This document shows, piece after piece, positions 43,898 through 52,136 of a DNA stretch of 64,000 nucleotides. A program made the position numbers and the translations under genes. This stretch comes from Acidobacteriota bacterium (lineage in GTDB: Bacteria; Actinomycetota; Acidimicrobiia; Acidimicrobiales; Ilumatobacteraceae). Numbering within the stretch: the first letter of the stretch is position 1; the number at the start of each line of letters is the position of its first letter. The notes under the pieces were generated by a model. It saw only the letters and a list, made by a program, of their open reading frames with translations, ran no database searches and was not told the DNA's origin. The stretch lies in contig JAGWWV010000004.1 in the NCBI GenBank assembly GCA_018970175.1, forward strand, positions 1 through 64,000, in the 5' to 3' direction.

Positions 43898-46573
43898 GTG
43901 CCTTTTGTCTACGCCTTCAACCACAAACACCGCCGCGCCCCCAAGGAAATGAAGGACCTCCTCGGTGGCAAGGGAGCCAACCTTGCCGAGATGATGAGTG
44001 TCCTCAAGCTGCCGGTGCCGCACGGTTTCACCGTCACCACCGACGCCTGTCGCGCCTACATGAAAGGCGGATGGCCCAAGGCCCTCGACGCCGAGGTCGC
44101 AAAGAACGTGGCCGCGCTCGAAAAGCAGATGGGCCGCAAGTTGGGTGACGCCGCCGACCCGTTGTTGGTGTCGGTGCGTTCGGGCGCCAAGTTCTCGATG
44201 CCCGGAATGATGGACACCGTCTTGAACCTCGGTCTTAACGACAAGACCGTTGTCGGCCTCGCCAAGAACAGCGACGAGCGTTTCGCGTACGACAGCTACC
44301 GCCGTTTCATCTCGATGTACGGCCGCATCGTTCTCGGTCTCGAAGGTGAAGAGTTCGAACACGAGCTCACCAAGGCACGTCAGGCGGCGGGTGCGGCATC
44401 CGATGCCGACATTCCGGCCGCGGCACTGAAGTCCCTGTGCGAGACGTACAAGAAGATCGTTCAGGTGCACACGGGCAAGCCATTCCCCCAGGACCCGACG
44501 AAGCAGTTGCGTGGCGCCATCGAAGCGGTGTTCCGTTCCTGGAACGGCCCGCGCGCCATTGCGTACCGCGTCCGCGAGAAAATCAGCCACGACCTCGGCA
44601 CCGCAGTCAACGTCCAGGCCATGGTCTTCGGCAACCGCGACAACAACTCGGGCACCGGAGTCGGCTTCACCCGCAACGCGGCCACCGGCGACAACAAGCC
44701 CTACGGTGACTTCCTCGTGAATGCCCAGGGTGAAGACGTTGTCGCGGGTATTCGCAACACCGAAGATCTCGATGCGCTGAAGAAGCACTTCCCGAAGGTC
44801 CACGCCGACTTGCTGGTCATCTTCGACCGTCTCGAGCGTCACTACAAGGACATGTGCGACACCGAGTTCACCATCGAACAGGGCAAGTTGTGGATGCTGC
44901 AGACCCGCGTGGGCAAGCGCACAGGTGCGGCGGCACTGAAGATGGCCGTCGACATGACCAAGGCAAACGGCAAGGGCAAGAAGACCTGGAAGATCTCGCA
45001 GAAGGAAGCGGTGATGCGTGTCACCGCCGACCATCTCGACCAGGTTCTCCATCCGCAGTTTGCGAACAAGGGCGTGGTGTTGACCAAGGGTCTCGCTGCC
45101 TCGCCGGGTGCTGCGGTCGGCAAGGTGTACTTCACCGCCGACGATGCAGCCGATGCTGCCGATGCCGGCGAAGACGTCATCCTGGTGCGCAACGAAACCA
45201 GCCCCGAAGACGTTCACGGCATGATGGTGTCGAAGGGAATTCTCACCGCCCGTGGCGGCCTCGTCAGCCACGCGGCCGTCGTCGCCCGCGGCTGGGGAAC
45301 CCCGGCCGTCGTCGGTGCCGAGGCCGTCCGCATCGAAGGAAAGCAGTTCGCCGTCGGTGGCGTCGTTGTGAAGGAAGGCGACGTCATCTCGATCGACGGC
45401 GGAACCGGCGAAGTGGTCGTCGGTGAGCTGAAGCTCGAGGCCGCCAAGCCGCCGAAGGAATTCGACATCATCCTGAAGTGGGCCGACAAGATCCGCAAGG
45501 GCAAGCTCGCCGTTCGTGCCAACGCCGACACCGGCGAAGATGCCAAGAACGCACGCGAACTCGGCGCCGAGGGAATCGGTCTGTGCCGCACCGAGCACAT
45601 GTTCCTCGCGCCCGACCGTCTGCCCGTCGTGCGCCGCATGATTCTTGCCGACACACCCGAGGCCGAGGCCGCCGCACTCGAAGAGCTGCGCAAGGTGCAA
45701 AAGGAAGACTTCGCCGCGATCTTCCGCGAGATGTCGGGGCTTCCCGTCACAGTGCGTCTTCTCGACCCGCCGCTGCACGAGTTCCTCCCTCGGGTGCAAG
45801 AGCTCGAAATCAAGAAGGCAACCGAAGGTCTCAGCCACGTCGAAGAGAAGTTGCTCGCCGCCGCCGAAAGCTGGTCGGAGTTCAACCCGATGATCGGAAC
45901 CCGCGGTGTGCGCCTCGGCGTCATCAAGCCGGGTCTCTACGCGATGCAGGTGCGTGCTCTCCTCGAGGCGGCCGACCAAGTGGCCGCCGAGGGACACAAG
46001 CCCGTCGCCGAAGTCATGATTCCGCTCACCGTCACGCGCGAGGAGCTCGCTCTTGCCCGTTCGTGGGTCGAGGAAGTTCTGCGCGAAAACGCCACGAAGC
46101 CCGCACCGAAGGCCAAAGGCAAGAAGGTGTCGCGTCCCAAGGTCACCATCGGAACCATGATCGAAACGCCCCGCGCCGCGGTGCGCGCCGACGAACTGGC
46201 CGAGGTGTCCGACTTCTTCAGCTTCGGTACCAACGACCTCACGCAGCTCACTTTCGGTTTCAGCCGCGACGACGTCGAGAGCCGCATGATGCCCGCGTAC
46301 CTTGAGGCGGGCCTGCTGAAGCGCAACCCCTTCGAGACCATCGACCAATCCGGCGTTGGTGAACTGGTGCAGCTGGCTGCACAGCGCGGCCGCAAGGTGA
46401 AGCGCGATCTGAAGCTCGGTGTTTGCGGTGAGCACGGTGGCGACCCCGAGTCGATCGGTCTCTTCTATGCGGCCGGCCTCAACTACGTCAGTTGCTCGCC
46501 GTTCCGCGTGCCGATTGCACGTCTCTCGGCGGCGCAGGCGGTACTCGGCGGCCTCTCGGGCGACACAAAGTAG
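43898..46573 (+). CDS. ppdK: Pyruvate, phosphate dikinase
   Basis: 891 residues from the GTG at 43898 (VPFVYAFNHKHRR); the track start is 13 codons upstream within the divergent gene's region. Interconverts pyruvate and PEP with ATP and phosphate. N-terminal ATP-grasp: LLGGKGANLAEM and SVRSGAKFSMPGMMDTVLNLGLN. Central phospho-His: ARGGLVSHAAVVARGWG. C-terminal TIM barrel: GLCRTEHMF, SFGTNDLTQLTFGFSRDD and the catalytic Cys in GVCGEHGGDP. Full length. Confidence 0.96.
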   Translation: MPFVYAFNHKHRRAPKEMKDLLGGKGANLAEMMSVLKLPVPHGFTVTTDACRAYMKGGWPKALDAEVAKNVAALEKQMGRKLGDAADPLLVSVRSGAKFSMPGMMDTVLNLGLNDKTVVGLAKNSDERFAYDSYRRFISMYGRIVLGLEGEEFEHELTKARQAAGAASDADIPAAALKSLCETYKKIVQVHTGKPFPQDPTKQLRGAIEAVFRSWNGPRAIAYRVREKISHDLGTAVNVQAMVFGNRDNNSGTGVGFTRNAATGDNKPYGDFLVNAQGEDVVAGIRNTEDLDALKKHFPKVHADLLVIFDRLERHYKDMCDTEFTIEQGKLWMLQTRVGKRTGAAALKMAVDMTKANGKGKKTWKISQKEAVMRVTADHLDQVLHPQFANKGVVLTKGLAASPGAAVGKVYFTADDAADAADAGEDVILVRNETSPEDVHGMMVSKGILTARGGLVSHAAVVARGWGTPAVVGAEAVRIEGKQFAVGGVVVKEGDVISIDGGTGEVVVGELKLEAAKPPKEFDIILKWADKIRKGKLAVRANADTGEDAKNARELGAEGIGLCRTEHMFLAPDRLPVVRRMILADTPEAEAAALEELRKVQKEDFAAIFREMSGLPVTVRLLDPPLHEFLPRVQELEIKKATEGLSHVEEKLLAAAESWSEFNPMIGTRGVRLGVIKPGLYAMQVRALLEAADQVAAEGHKPVAEVMIPLTVTREELALARSWVEEVLRENATKPAPKAKGKKVSRPKVTIGTMIETPRAAVRADELAEVSDFFSFGTNDLTQLTFGFSRDDVESRMMPAYLEAGLLKRNPFETIDQSGVGELVQLAAQRGRKVKRDLKLGVCGEHGGDPESIGLFYAAGLNYVSCSPFRVPIARLSAAQAVLGGLSGDTK

Positions 46574-46591
46574 TCGGGTCGAACGGCCTCA

Positions 46592-47578
46592 ATGATCGCC
46601 ACTTCGGAGTCGGGTTCATTCGTTTCGCTCGACGTCGGGGTGGGGGTCTGGGTTTTTCTCAGTGCGCTCATTGCCGCGCTGCTGCTCATCGACCTTCTCG
46701 TCGTTCACCGCAAGTCGCACGTCATCGAGACGCGTCGGGCGGTCATCGAGTCAATCGTGTGGATCTCGGTCGGAATCGGCTTTGCAATCTTCATCTTTGC
46801 ACAGTTCGGTGGTGACGCGACCGGCGAGTACCTGAGTGCCTACCTCATCGAGAAAAGCCTCAGTATCGACAACGTCTTTGTGTGGTCGGTAATCCTCACG
46901 CACTATCGCGTTCCGGAGCAGTACCAGCACAGGGTTCTCTTCTGGGGCATTTTCGGCGCACTCGCCATGAGGCTCGGCTTCATCCTTGCCGGCGTGGCGG
47001 TCATCGAGCGGTTCGAGTTCACGATGGTCCTCTTCGGTGCGTTCCTTTTGTGGACGGGCGCGAAGCTGTTCAAGGGCGACGACGAATTCGACCCGGCCGA
47101 GAGCAAACCGATGAAGCTGTTTCATCGCGTCGTTCCGAGCGTCGACCAGCTCGACGGTCAGAAGTTGATCACCCGGCACCTCGGTCGTCGCGTGGCGACA
47201 CCATTGCTTGCGGTCCTCGTTCTTATCGAGCTGACCGACCTGTTGTTCGCGGTCGACTCGGTGCCGGCGGTTCTCGCTATCAGCCGCGAACAATTCATCG
47301 CCTTCTCGTCGAATGCCTTTGCGATTCTCGGCCTGCGCGCGCTCTACTTCGTCCTCGCCGACATTCGGCACCGGTTCGAGTACCTCGAACAGGGGATCGC
47401 GGCGATCCTTGTCTTTGTCGGCGTGAAGATGTCGATCTCGCCGTGGTGGCACCTGCCGACCTTCATTTCGCTCGCCGTCATCGCGGTCATTCTCTTCGTG
47501 GCAATCATGTGGTCACTGCGCCACACCCGAATTCACGAGCATCCCGCTCCGCAGTGGCCCGACGAATCCACCCACTGA
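46592..47578 (+). CDS. TerC family integral membrane protein
   Basis: 328 residues with about eight hydrophobic segments. The two conserved acidic blocks EKSLSIDNVFVWSVI and TDLLFAVDSVPAVLAIS are the TerC signature. TerC/Alx proteins are linked to manganese or other metal export at the membrane and to exoenzyme metalation. Eighteen bases follow the ppdK stop. Two hairpin elements lie after its stop. Confidence 0.92.
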   Translation: MIATSESGSFVSLDVGVGVWVFLSALIAALLLIDLLVVHRKSHVIETRRAVIESIVWISVGIGFAIFIFAQFGGDATGEYLSAYLIEKSLSIDNVFVWSVILTHYRVPEQYQHRVLFWGIFGALAMRLGFILAGVAVIERFEFTMVLFGAFLLWTGAKLFKGDDEFDPAESKPMKLFHRVVPSVDQLDGQKLITRHLGRRVATPLLAVLVLIELTDLLFAVDSVPAVLAISREQFIAFSSNAFAILGLRALYFVLADIRHRFEYLEQGIAAILVFVGVKMSISPWWHLPTFISLAVIAVILFVAIMWSLRHTRIHEHPAPQWPDESTH

Positions 47579-47581
47579 GGA

Positions 47582-47690
47582 TTCTCGGCGCACTACGACC
47601 CGCTTTTTGCAACATCTCGCACCGAGAAACGCATGGTCTTCCGTTCTCGGCGCGAAAGCGCGCAAAACCTGCACCACCCTGCGCCGAGAA
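47582..47690. repeat. Two 47-nt palindromic elements (REP-like pair)
   Basis: Element A (47582-47628) and element B (47644-47690) both run from TTCTCGGCGC to GCRCCGAGAA, are each exactly 47 bases, and lie 15 bases apart. Arms are 10 bp in B (perfect) and 9 of 10 matched in A. The loops share only part of their sequence (TGCAMCAYC near the 3' arm). They occupy most of the 146-base terC-dnaG gap and could act as a terminator or mRNA-stabilising structure. Confidence 0.7.
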
Positions 47691-47724
47691 CCCGTGAAGT
47701 GGGGGGTGGATCTACACTGCGCGC

Positions 47725-49482
47725 ATGGCGATTGCAGCCGATGACATCGAGGCGCTGCGCCAACGGATTTCCATCGTGGAAGTCGTCCAGAGTTACGTCG
47801 CCCTGCGCCGCGTCGGCCGCAACTGGGTCGGCCTGTGTCCGTTCCATGCCGAGAAGTCGGGTTCCTTCAACGTGCGCGAGGAAACAGCCCGGTACCGGTG
47901 CTTCGGGTGCGGGGCGTCGGGCGACATCTTCAAATTCGTCCAGGACATCGAGCACGTCGACTTCGTGGGTGCGGTCGAATCCCTGGCGGGTAAATACGGC
48001 TACCAGCTGACCTACACGTCGGGAACGGAATCAAAGGACCGCCAGCGCCGCAAGAAACTGGTCGAAGCGATGAAGGTCGCTGCCGACTGGTACCACGACC
48101 GGCTGTTGAACGCGCCCGACGCCCGCGCGGCGCGCGACTACCTGCGGACCCGCGGTCTTGCAGGTGATGCGGCCCGGCAGTTCCGCCTCGGATGGGCCCC
48201 CGACGACTGGGACGCGCTGTCACTTGCGCTTGCAAAAGACCACGGCATCACCCAGGACGTGTTGCGTGACTGCGGCCTTGCGTTCATGAACAAACGTGAT
48301 CGGATGCAAGACGCGTTCCGGGCACGCATTCTCTTTCCGATCATTTCCGACACCGGCGATGTGCTCGCTTTCGGGGGCCGCATCCTGCCCGGCAGTACCG
48401 ACCCGGCGAAGTACAAGAACTCCCCGGAGACTCCGATCTATTCGAAGTCGCGAACGCTCTACGGTTTGAACTGGGCCAAAGCCGACATCGTGCGCGCCGA
48501 CCAGGTAATCATCTGCGAGGGCTACACCGACGTCATCGGTTTCCACCGTGCGGGTGTTCCGCGGGCTGTCGCAACCTGCGGTACGGCGCTCACGGAAGAG
48601 CACGTACGCATTCTCAAGCGGTTCGCCAACAAGGTGGTCCTCGCCTTCGATGCCGACGCAGCCGGACAGGGGGCTGCCGAGCGGTTCTACGAGTGGGAAG
48701 CGAAGTACGAGGTGAGTGTCAGCGTCGCGCAGTTTCCGAAAGGCAAGGACCCGGGCGAACTTGCCCAGTCCGACCCCGATGCCCTTCGCGCGGCCATCGA
48801 CGGCGCGCAGCCCTTTCTCGGATTCCGGCTGCAGAGGGTGCTCGATGCCAATCCCGCCCGCACCCCCGAAGAGCGGGCCCGCACCGCCGAACGGGCGATT
48901 GCGGTCATCAACGAGCACCCGAACGTGAACGTCCGCAAGATCTACGCCGGCCAGATTGCGACGCACACTGGCCTTCCGGTCGGCGATGTGGTGCCGCGCG
49001 TCGAACGTCGCGAGCGCAACCCGCGCATCGATGTTGCTGCGTCGGCCGCGCCCTCGGCGCGCGAGAACGCCGAGTTCGCCGCGATCGCGATGCTGTTGCA
49101 GAACTGGGACTCCATCGCGCCGTGGCTCGTCGAGGAACTCTTCCCGACGGACGTGATGCGTCGTGCGTTCGTTGCAGTGGCCGAGTCGGCGGGTGCGGTC
49201 GAGGCCGCCATCGAGGCGGCCGACCCCGAGGCGCGGGAAGTTCTCGAACGAGCCGTGGTCGTCGATATCGATGCGAACGGCCGGGCCGAAGCCTTCAACC
49301 TCTTGTCTGCTGCGGTGCGCCGCGAACTTGCCGCGCGGCGCGGGGTCACCGACCCGAACGTGCTGCGCGCCGATCGCGACGCCCGACTTCATCTCGAGAA
49401 ACTCGAATCACCCGAGGGTGATTCGGCTGCGGCATTCCTCCTCGGATGGTTGCAGTCGTCGGTGGTCGCCGGCGACGCCTGA
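47725..49482 (+). CDS. dnaG: DNA primase
   Basis: 585 residues. Zinc ribbon CPFH-x-CFGC near residues 38-62 (LCPFHAEKSGSFNV, RCFGCGASGDIFKF), Toprim catalytic motifs EGYTDVIGFH and AFDADAAGQ, and a helical C-terminal helicase-binding region. It synthesises primers for replication. Followed after 61 bases by the sigma factor gene, the conserved macromolecular-synthesis pairing. Confidence 0.96.
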   Translation: MAIAADDIEALRQRISIVEVVQSYVALRRVGRNWVGLCPFHAEKSGSFNVREETARYRCFGCGASGDIFKFVQDIEHVDFVGAVESLAGKYGYQLTYTSGTESKDRQRRKKLVEAMKVAADWYHDRLLNAPDARAARDYLRTRGLAGDAARQFRLGWAPDDWDALSLALAKDHGITQDVLRDCGLAFMNKRDRMQDAFRARILFPIISDTGDVLAFGGRILPGSTDPAKYKNSPETPIYSKSRTLYGLNWAKADIVRADQVIICEGYTDVIGFHRAGVPRAVATCGTALTEEHVRILKRFANKVVLAFDADAAGQGAAERFYEWEAKYEVSVSVAQFPKGKDPGELAQSDPDALRAAIDGAQPFLGFRLQRVLDANPARTPEERARTAERAIAVINEHPNVNVRKIYAGQIATHTGLPVGDVVPRVERRERNPRIDVAASAAPSARENAEFAAIAMLLQNWDSIAPWLVEELFPTDVMRRAFVAVAESAGAVEAAIEAADPEAREVLERAVVVDIDANGRAEAFNLLSAAVRRELAARRGVTDPNVLRADRDARLHLEKLESPEGDSAAAFLLGWLQSSVVAGDA

Positions 49483-49543
49483 TGCGTCGTGTCATTCCGC
49501 CCCTGAGTTTCGTTCTAGTGTTGGGTCCCATGGGGGAGCGGTC

Positions 49544-50470
49544 ATGGCTGTAGCTGAACGTGGTTCGGACGCCATGCGTCAGTACCTCAACGAAATCGGC
49601 CAGCACGACCTTCTCACCGCCGAAGACGAGCGGCGCCTCGGGAAGCTGATCAAGGACGGCCAGATCGCGGCGAGAAAACTCGAATCGGGAAACGTGGGCG
49701 CTGCGGACAAACCCGCGCTGCGCCGGGCGGCGAAGGCCGGTGCCGAAGCCAAGGATCAGATGGTCGAGGCGAATCTTCGTCTCGTCGTGTCGATAGCGCG
49801 ACGCTACGACGGCAAGGAGCTGCAGCTTCCCGACCTCATCCAAGAGGGGAACATCGGCCTCATGCGAGCGGCCGACAAGTACGACTTCGAAAAGGGCTTC
49901 AAATTCTCGACGTACGCAACGTGGTGGATTCGCCAGGCAATGACGCGGGCGATGGCCGACCAAGGCCGCAACATTCGCATCCCCACCCACATGATGGAAC
50001 TCGTCAACCGGGTGCAGCGTGCCGAGCGTGAGCTCACCTCCGAGCTGAAAGGTGATCCGGGGCCCGAGGAAGTCGCGCAACGCTGCGATCTTCCCGTCGA
50101 GAAGGTTCTGGAACTGATGCAGTACGCGATTCCGACGATCAGCCTCGACACGCCACTCGGCGACGACGGCGAGGGCGGCGCCTACGGCGACATCATCGCC
50201 GATGCAAACGCCGAGTCACCGATCGGTATCGCCGAACGCAACGCGCTCATCGACGCCGTGAAGTCCGAGCTCGGCATGCTTCCGGAACGCGACCGTGAGA
50301 TTCTGGCCCTGCGGTTCGGCATCACCGACGGCCGGTCGCGCACGCTCGACGAGGTTGCGGCAGAGTTCGGCGTGACCCGCGAACGCATCCGTCAAATCGA
50401 ACAAAAGACACTTGCCCGCCTGCGCCATCCGCACAACTCGGCGCGACTCAGGGCGTTTCTGGACGATTGA
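49544..50470 (+). CDS. rpoD: RNA polymerase sigma-70 factor (RpoD/SigA-type)
   Basis: 308 residues from the ATG at 49544, with GGGGGAG about seven bases upstream. Region 1.2 is DAMRQYLNEIGQHDLLTAEDE; region 2 is NLRLVVSIARRY, DLIQEGNIGLMRAADKYDFEKGFKFSTYATWWIRQAMTRA; region 4 is LPERDREILALRFGITDG and TRERIRQIEQKTLARLRHP. The acidic region 1.1 and non-conserved insert are lacking, so it is short for a primary sigma, but the dnaG linkage and full region 2.4/4.2 favour housekeeping function. Confidence 0.9.
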   Translation: MAVAERGSDAMRQYLNEIGQHDLLTAEDERRLGKLIKDGQIAARKLESGNVGAADKPALRRAAKAGAEAKDQMVEANLRLVVSIARRYDGKELQLPDLIQEGNIGLMRAADKYDFEKGFKFSTYATWWIRQAMTRAMADQGRNIRIPTHMMELVNRVQRAERELTSELKGDPGPEEVAQRCDLPVEKVLELMQYAIPTISLDTPLGDDGEGGAYGDIIADANAESPIGIAERNALIDAVKSELGMLPERDREILALRFGITDGRSRTLDEVAAEFGVTRERIRQIEQKTLARLRHPHNSARLRAFLDD

Positions 50471-50505
50471 TTTCCCGACCCCGCTGCTAGCCTGCCCGAT
50501 GCCCT

Positions 50506-50578
50506 TCGGGGGTAGCTCAGTTGGCAGAGCAACGGACTGTTAATCCGTCGGTCGTGGGTTCGAGCCCCACCCCCCGAG
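50506..50578 (+). tRNA. tRNA-Asn (GTT)
   Basis: Cloverleaf with acceptor TCGGGGG/CCCCCGA, D stem GCTC/GAGC, anticodon stem ACGGA/TCCGT with loop CTGTTAA (anticodon GTT), T arm GTGGG-TTCGAGC-CCCAC, discriminator G. CCA is not encoded. Confidence 0.97.
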
Positions 50579-50599
50579 CAACGAAGAGTCCCGTTTCCC

Positions 50600-50672
<73 letters not shown>

Positions 50673-50684
50673 CTGCGCAGTGCG

Positions 50685-51644
50685 TCAACCGATCGCTTGG
50701 GCAATTTCGTGGAAGAGCGGAATGCCGATGGCCAAGTTGAACGGGAAGGTCATGCCGAGCGCCGCGCCGAGAGACAAGCCGACGTCGGCTTCGGGCAGGC
50801 CCACCCGCACGGCCGCCGGTGCGGCGATGTAGCTGGCGCTTGCGGACATTGCGCCAAGCACCGCGGCGCCGCCCACCGACAGGCCGGCAATCGTGCCGCC
50901 GAGAACCCCAACGGCGCCGAAGATGAGAGGCATTCCGGTCGCAAAGACGACGAGTCTCGGGCCAACGGCCTTCAGCGTCCGCAGTCGCTGCGCCGCGAGG
51001 GTTCCGAGATCGAGAAGAAAGAGCACGAGCACCCCCGCGAAGAGATCGCGGAAGAGCGGTTCGACTTTTTCGATGCCTTTCTGATTGGCGAAACATCCGA
51101 TGAGGAGGCCTCCGACCAGGAGCACGATGCTCTTTCCCGTGACGACCTCGTGGATTGCCGACTTTAGATTTTGCCCGCCGAGCGCCCGACTTGCGATCAC
51201 CATCGCGACCACGATCCCGGGGATCTCGAGCAGAGCGACGAGTGCAGGGAGGTAGCCCTCGTCGAGAGTGCCTGCCGCGCGGGTGAACGTTTCTGCGGCC
51301 GAGAACGTGACGGCCGAAACCGAGCCGTAGTGGGCTGCGAGTGACGCCGCATCGGCGACGTTGAGTCCGACGAATCGTCGCGCCACTTCGTAAGCGACGA
51401 AGGGCACCATCAAGCCGATGACGAGGGTGACGAGCGTCGGCGCGGCAATGTCGCCGAGCGCGGCGTCGCGCAGTTCGATGCCGCCCTTCATGCCGATTGC
51501 GAACAACAGATACGTCGACAAGAGCGACGTGACCGCCTCCGGGAACCGCAGGTCGCTGCGGAACAGCGTGGCGACGAGACCGAGGGCAAATGCCAGAACG
51601 GCCGGCGACGCGAGGTTCAGGCTGAGGAGTTCAGAGATCGACAC
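50685..51644 (-). CDS. SbtA-like sodium-dependent bicarbonate transporter
   Basis: 319 residues, about ten hydrophobic segments in two inverted halves. LFAIGMKGGIEL, AAHYGSVSAVTFSAA and GAMSASASYIAAPAAVRVGLPEADVGLSLG are the SbtA (DUF897) signatures. It should import bicarbonate with sodium. No SbtB (PII-like) gene is adjacent. In a heterotroph it may feed anaplerotic carboxylation. A complex AT-rich inverted-repeat region lies just upstream of its start. Confidence 0.87.
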   Translation of the reverse strand: MSISELLSLNLASPAVLAFALGLVATLFRSDLRFPEAVTSLLSTYLLFAIGMKGGIELRDAALGDIAAPTLVTLVIGLMVPFVAYEVARRFVGLNVADAASLAAHYGSVSAVTFSAAETFTRAAGTLDEGYLPALVALLEIPGIVVAMVIASRALGGQNLKSAIHEVVTGKSIVLLVGGLLIGCFANQKGIEKVEPLFRDLFAGVLVLFLLDLGTLAAQRLRTLKAVGPRLVVFATGMPLIFGAVGVLGGTIAGLSVGGAAVLGAMSASASYIAAPAAVRVGLPEADVGLSLGAALGMTFPFNLAIGIPLFHEIAQAIG

Positions 51645-51666
51645 GAACTCTAAATCTATGACATAT

Positions 51667-51716
51667 AAAACCTGAAATCAAATACAGGTTTTCAGAACCA
51701 CTCCTACTATTTCAGG
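51667..51716 (-). promoter_or_regulatory. AT-rich nested inverted repeats upstream of the bicarbonate transporter
   Basis: Perfect arms AAAACCTG (51667-51674) and CAGGTTTT (51685-51692) flank a 10-base AT-rich spacer. A second perfect pair overlaps it: CCTGAAAT (51671-51678) and ATTTCAGG (51709-51716). The block lies 23-72 bases upstream of the transporter start in a markedly AT-rich gap, as expected for an operator/promoter; a LysR-type site is one option. Confidence 0.55.
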
Positions 51717-51725
51717 GATATCGGG

Positions 51726-52127
51726 TCAGAGGTTCTGGGAGCGCTGCGATTCGACCGCGATCTTCAGAATGACACGGCCCTTCTCGATGGGCATGGCGTA
51801 GGGGCCACCCGTGTAACGCATCGCGCAGGCGTCGATGTGCTCGCGGGCGTCCTCGCCGGCCACCTCGGCGACGCAACGTCCCCGCACTTCGGCGTAGGCG
51901 TAGGGGTTGTCGGCCTTCCACATCGCGACGGTCACCATCGGATTGGCCTTGATTGAGTCGTACTTGATGCGCCCGAGGTCGGTGTTGATGAGAAGGTGCT
52001 CGTCGTCGGCGTCGACCCACATCACATGGCTGGCGATGCGGCCGCTCGGCAGCATGAACGACAACGTGCCGAAGTTCTTTCCCTGGGCGAGATCGCGGAT
52101 GGCAGGGTCGAGTTTCTTGAAGGTCAT
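51726..52127 (-). CDS. PPOX class F420-dependent oxidoreductase
   Basis: 133 residues, split beta-barrel: FGTLSFMLPSGRIASHVMWVDADDEHLLINTD, IKYDSIKANPMVTVAMWK, and YAYAEVRGRCVAEV are typical of the flavin/F420-binding PPOX family. Substrate unknown. Last gene of the minus-strand run, nine bases after the acyl-CoA synthetase stop. Confidence 0.88.
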   Translation of the reverse strand: MTFKKLDPAIRDLAQGKNFGTLSFMLPSGRIASHVMWVDADDEHLLINTDLGRIKYDSIKANPMVTVAMWKADNPYAYAEVRGRCVAEVAGEDAREHIDACAMRYTGGPYAMPIEKGRVILKIAVESQRSQNL

Positions 52128-52136
52128 GATGCGACG

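Noticed and set aside
42131-46435. 1434-residue minus-strand ORF
   Set aside because: It is the antisense frame of ppdK and neighbours, with no recognisable domain and His/Glu/Arg-skewed composition typical of high-GC shadow frames.
47582-47690. CRISPR-like or riboswitch element
   Set aside because: Two palindromes with unrelated loops and no cas genes; no known riboswitch core seen. Kept as a REP-like pair.
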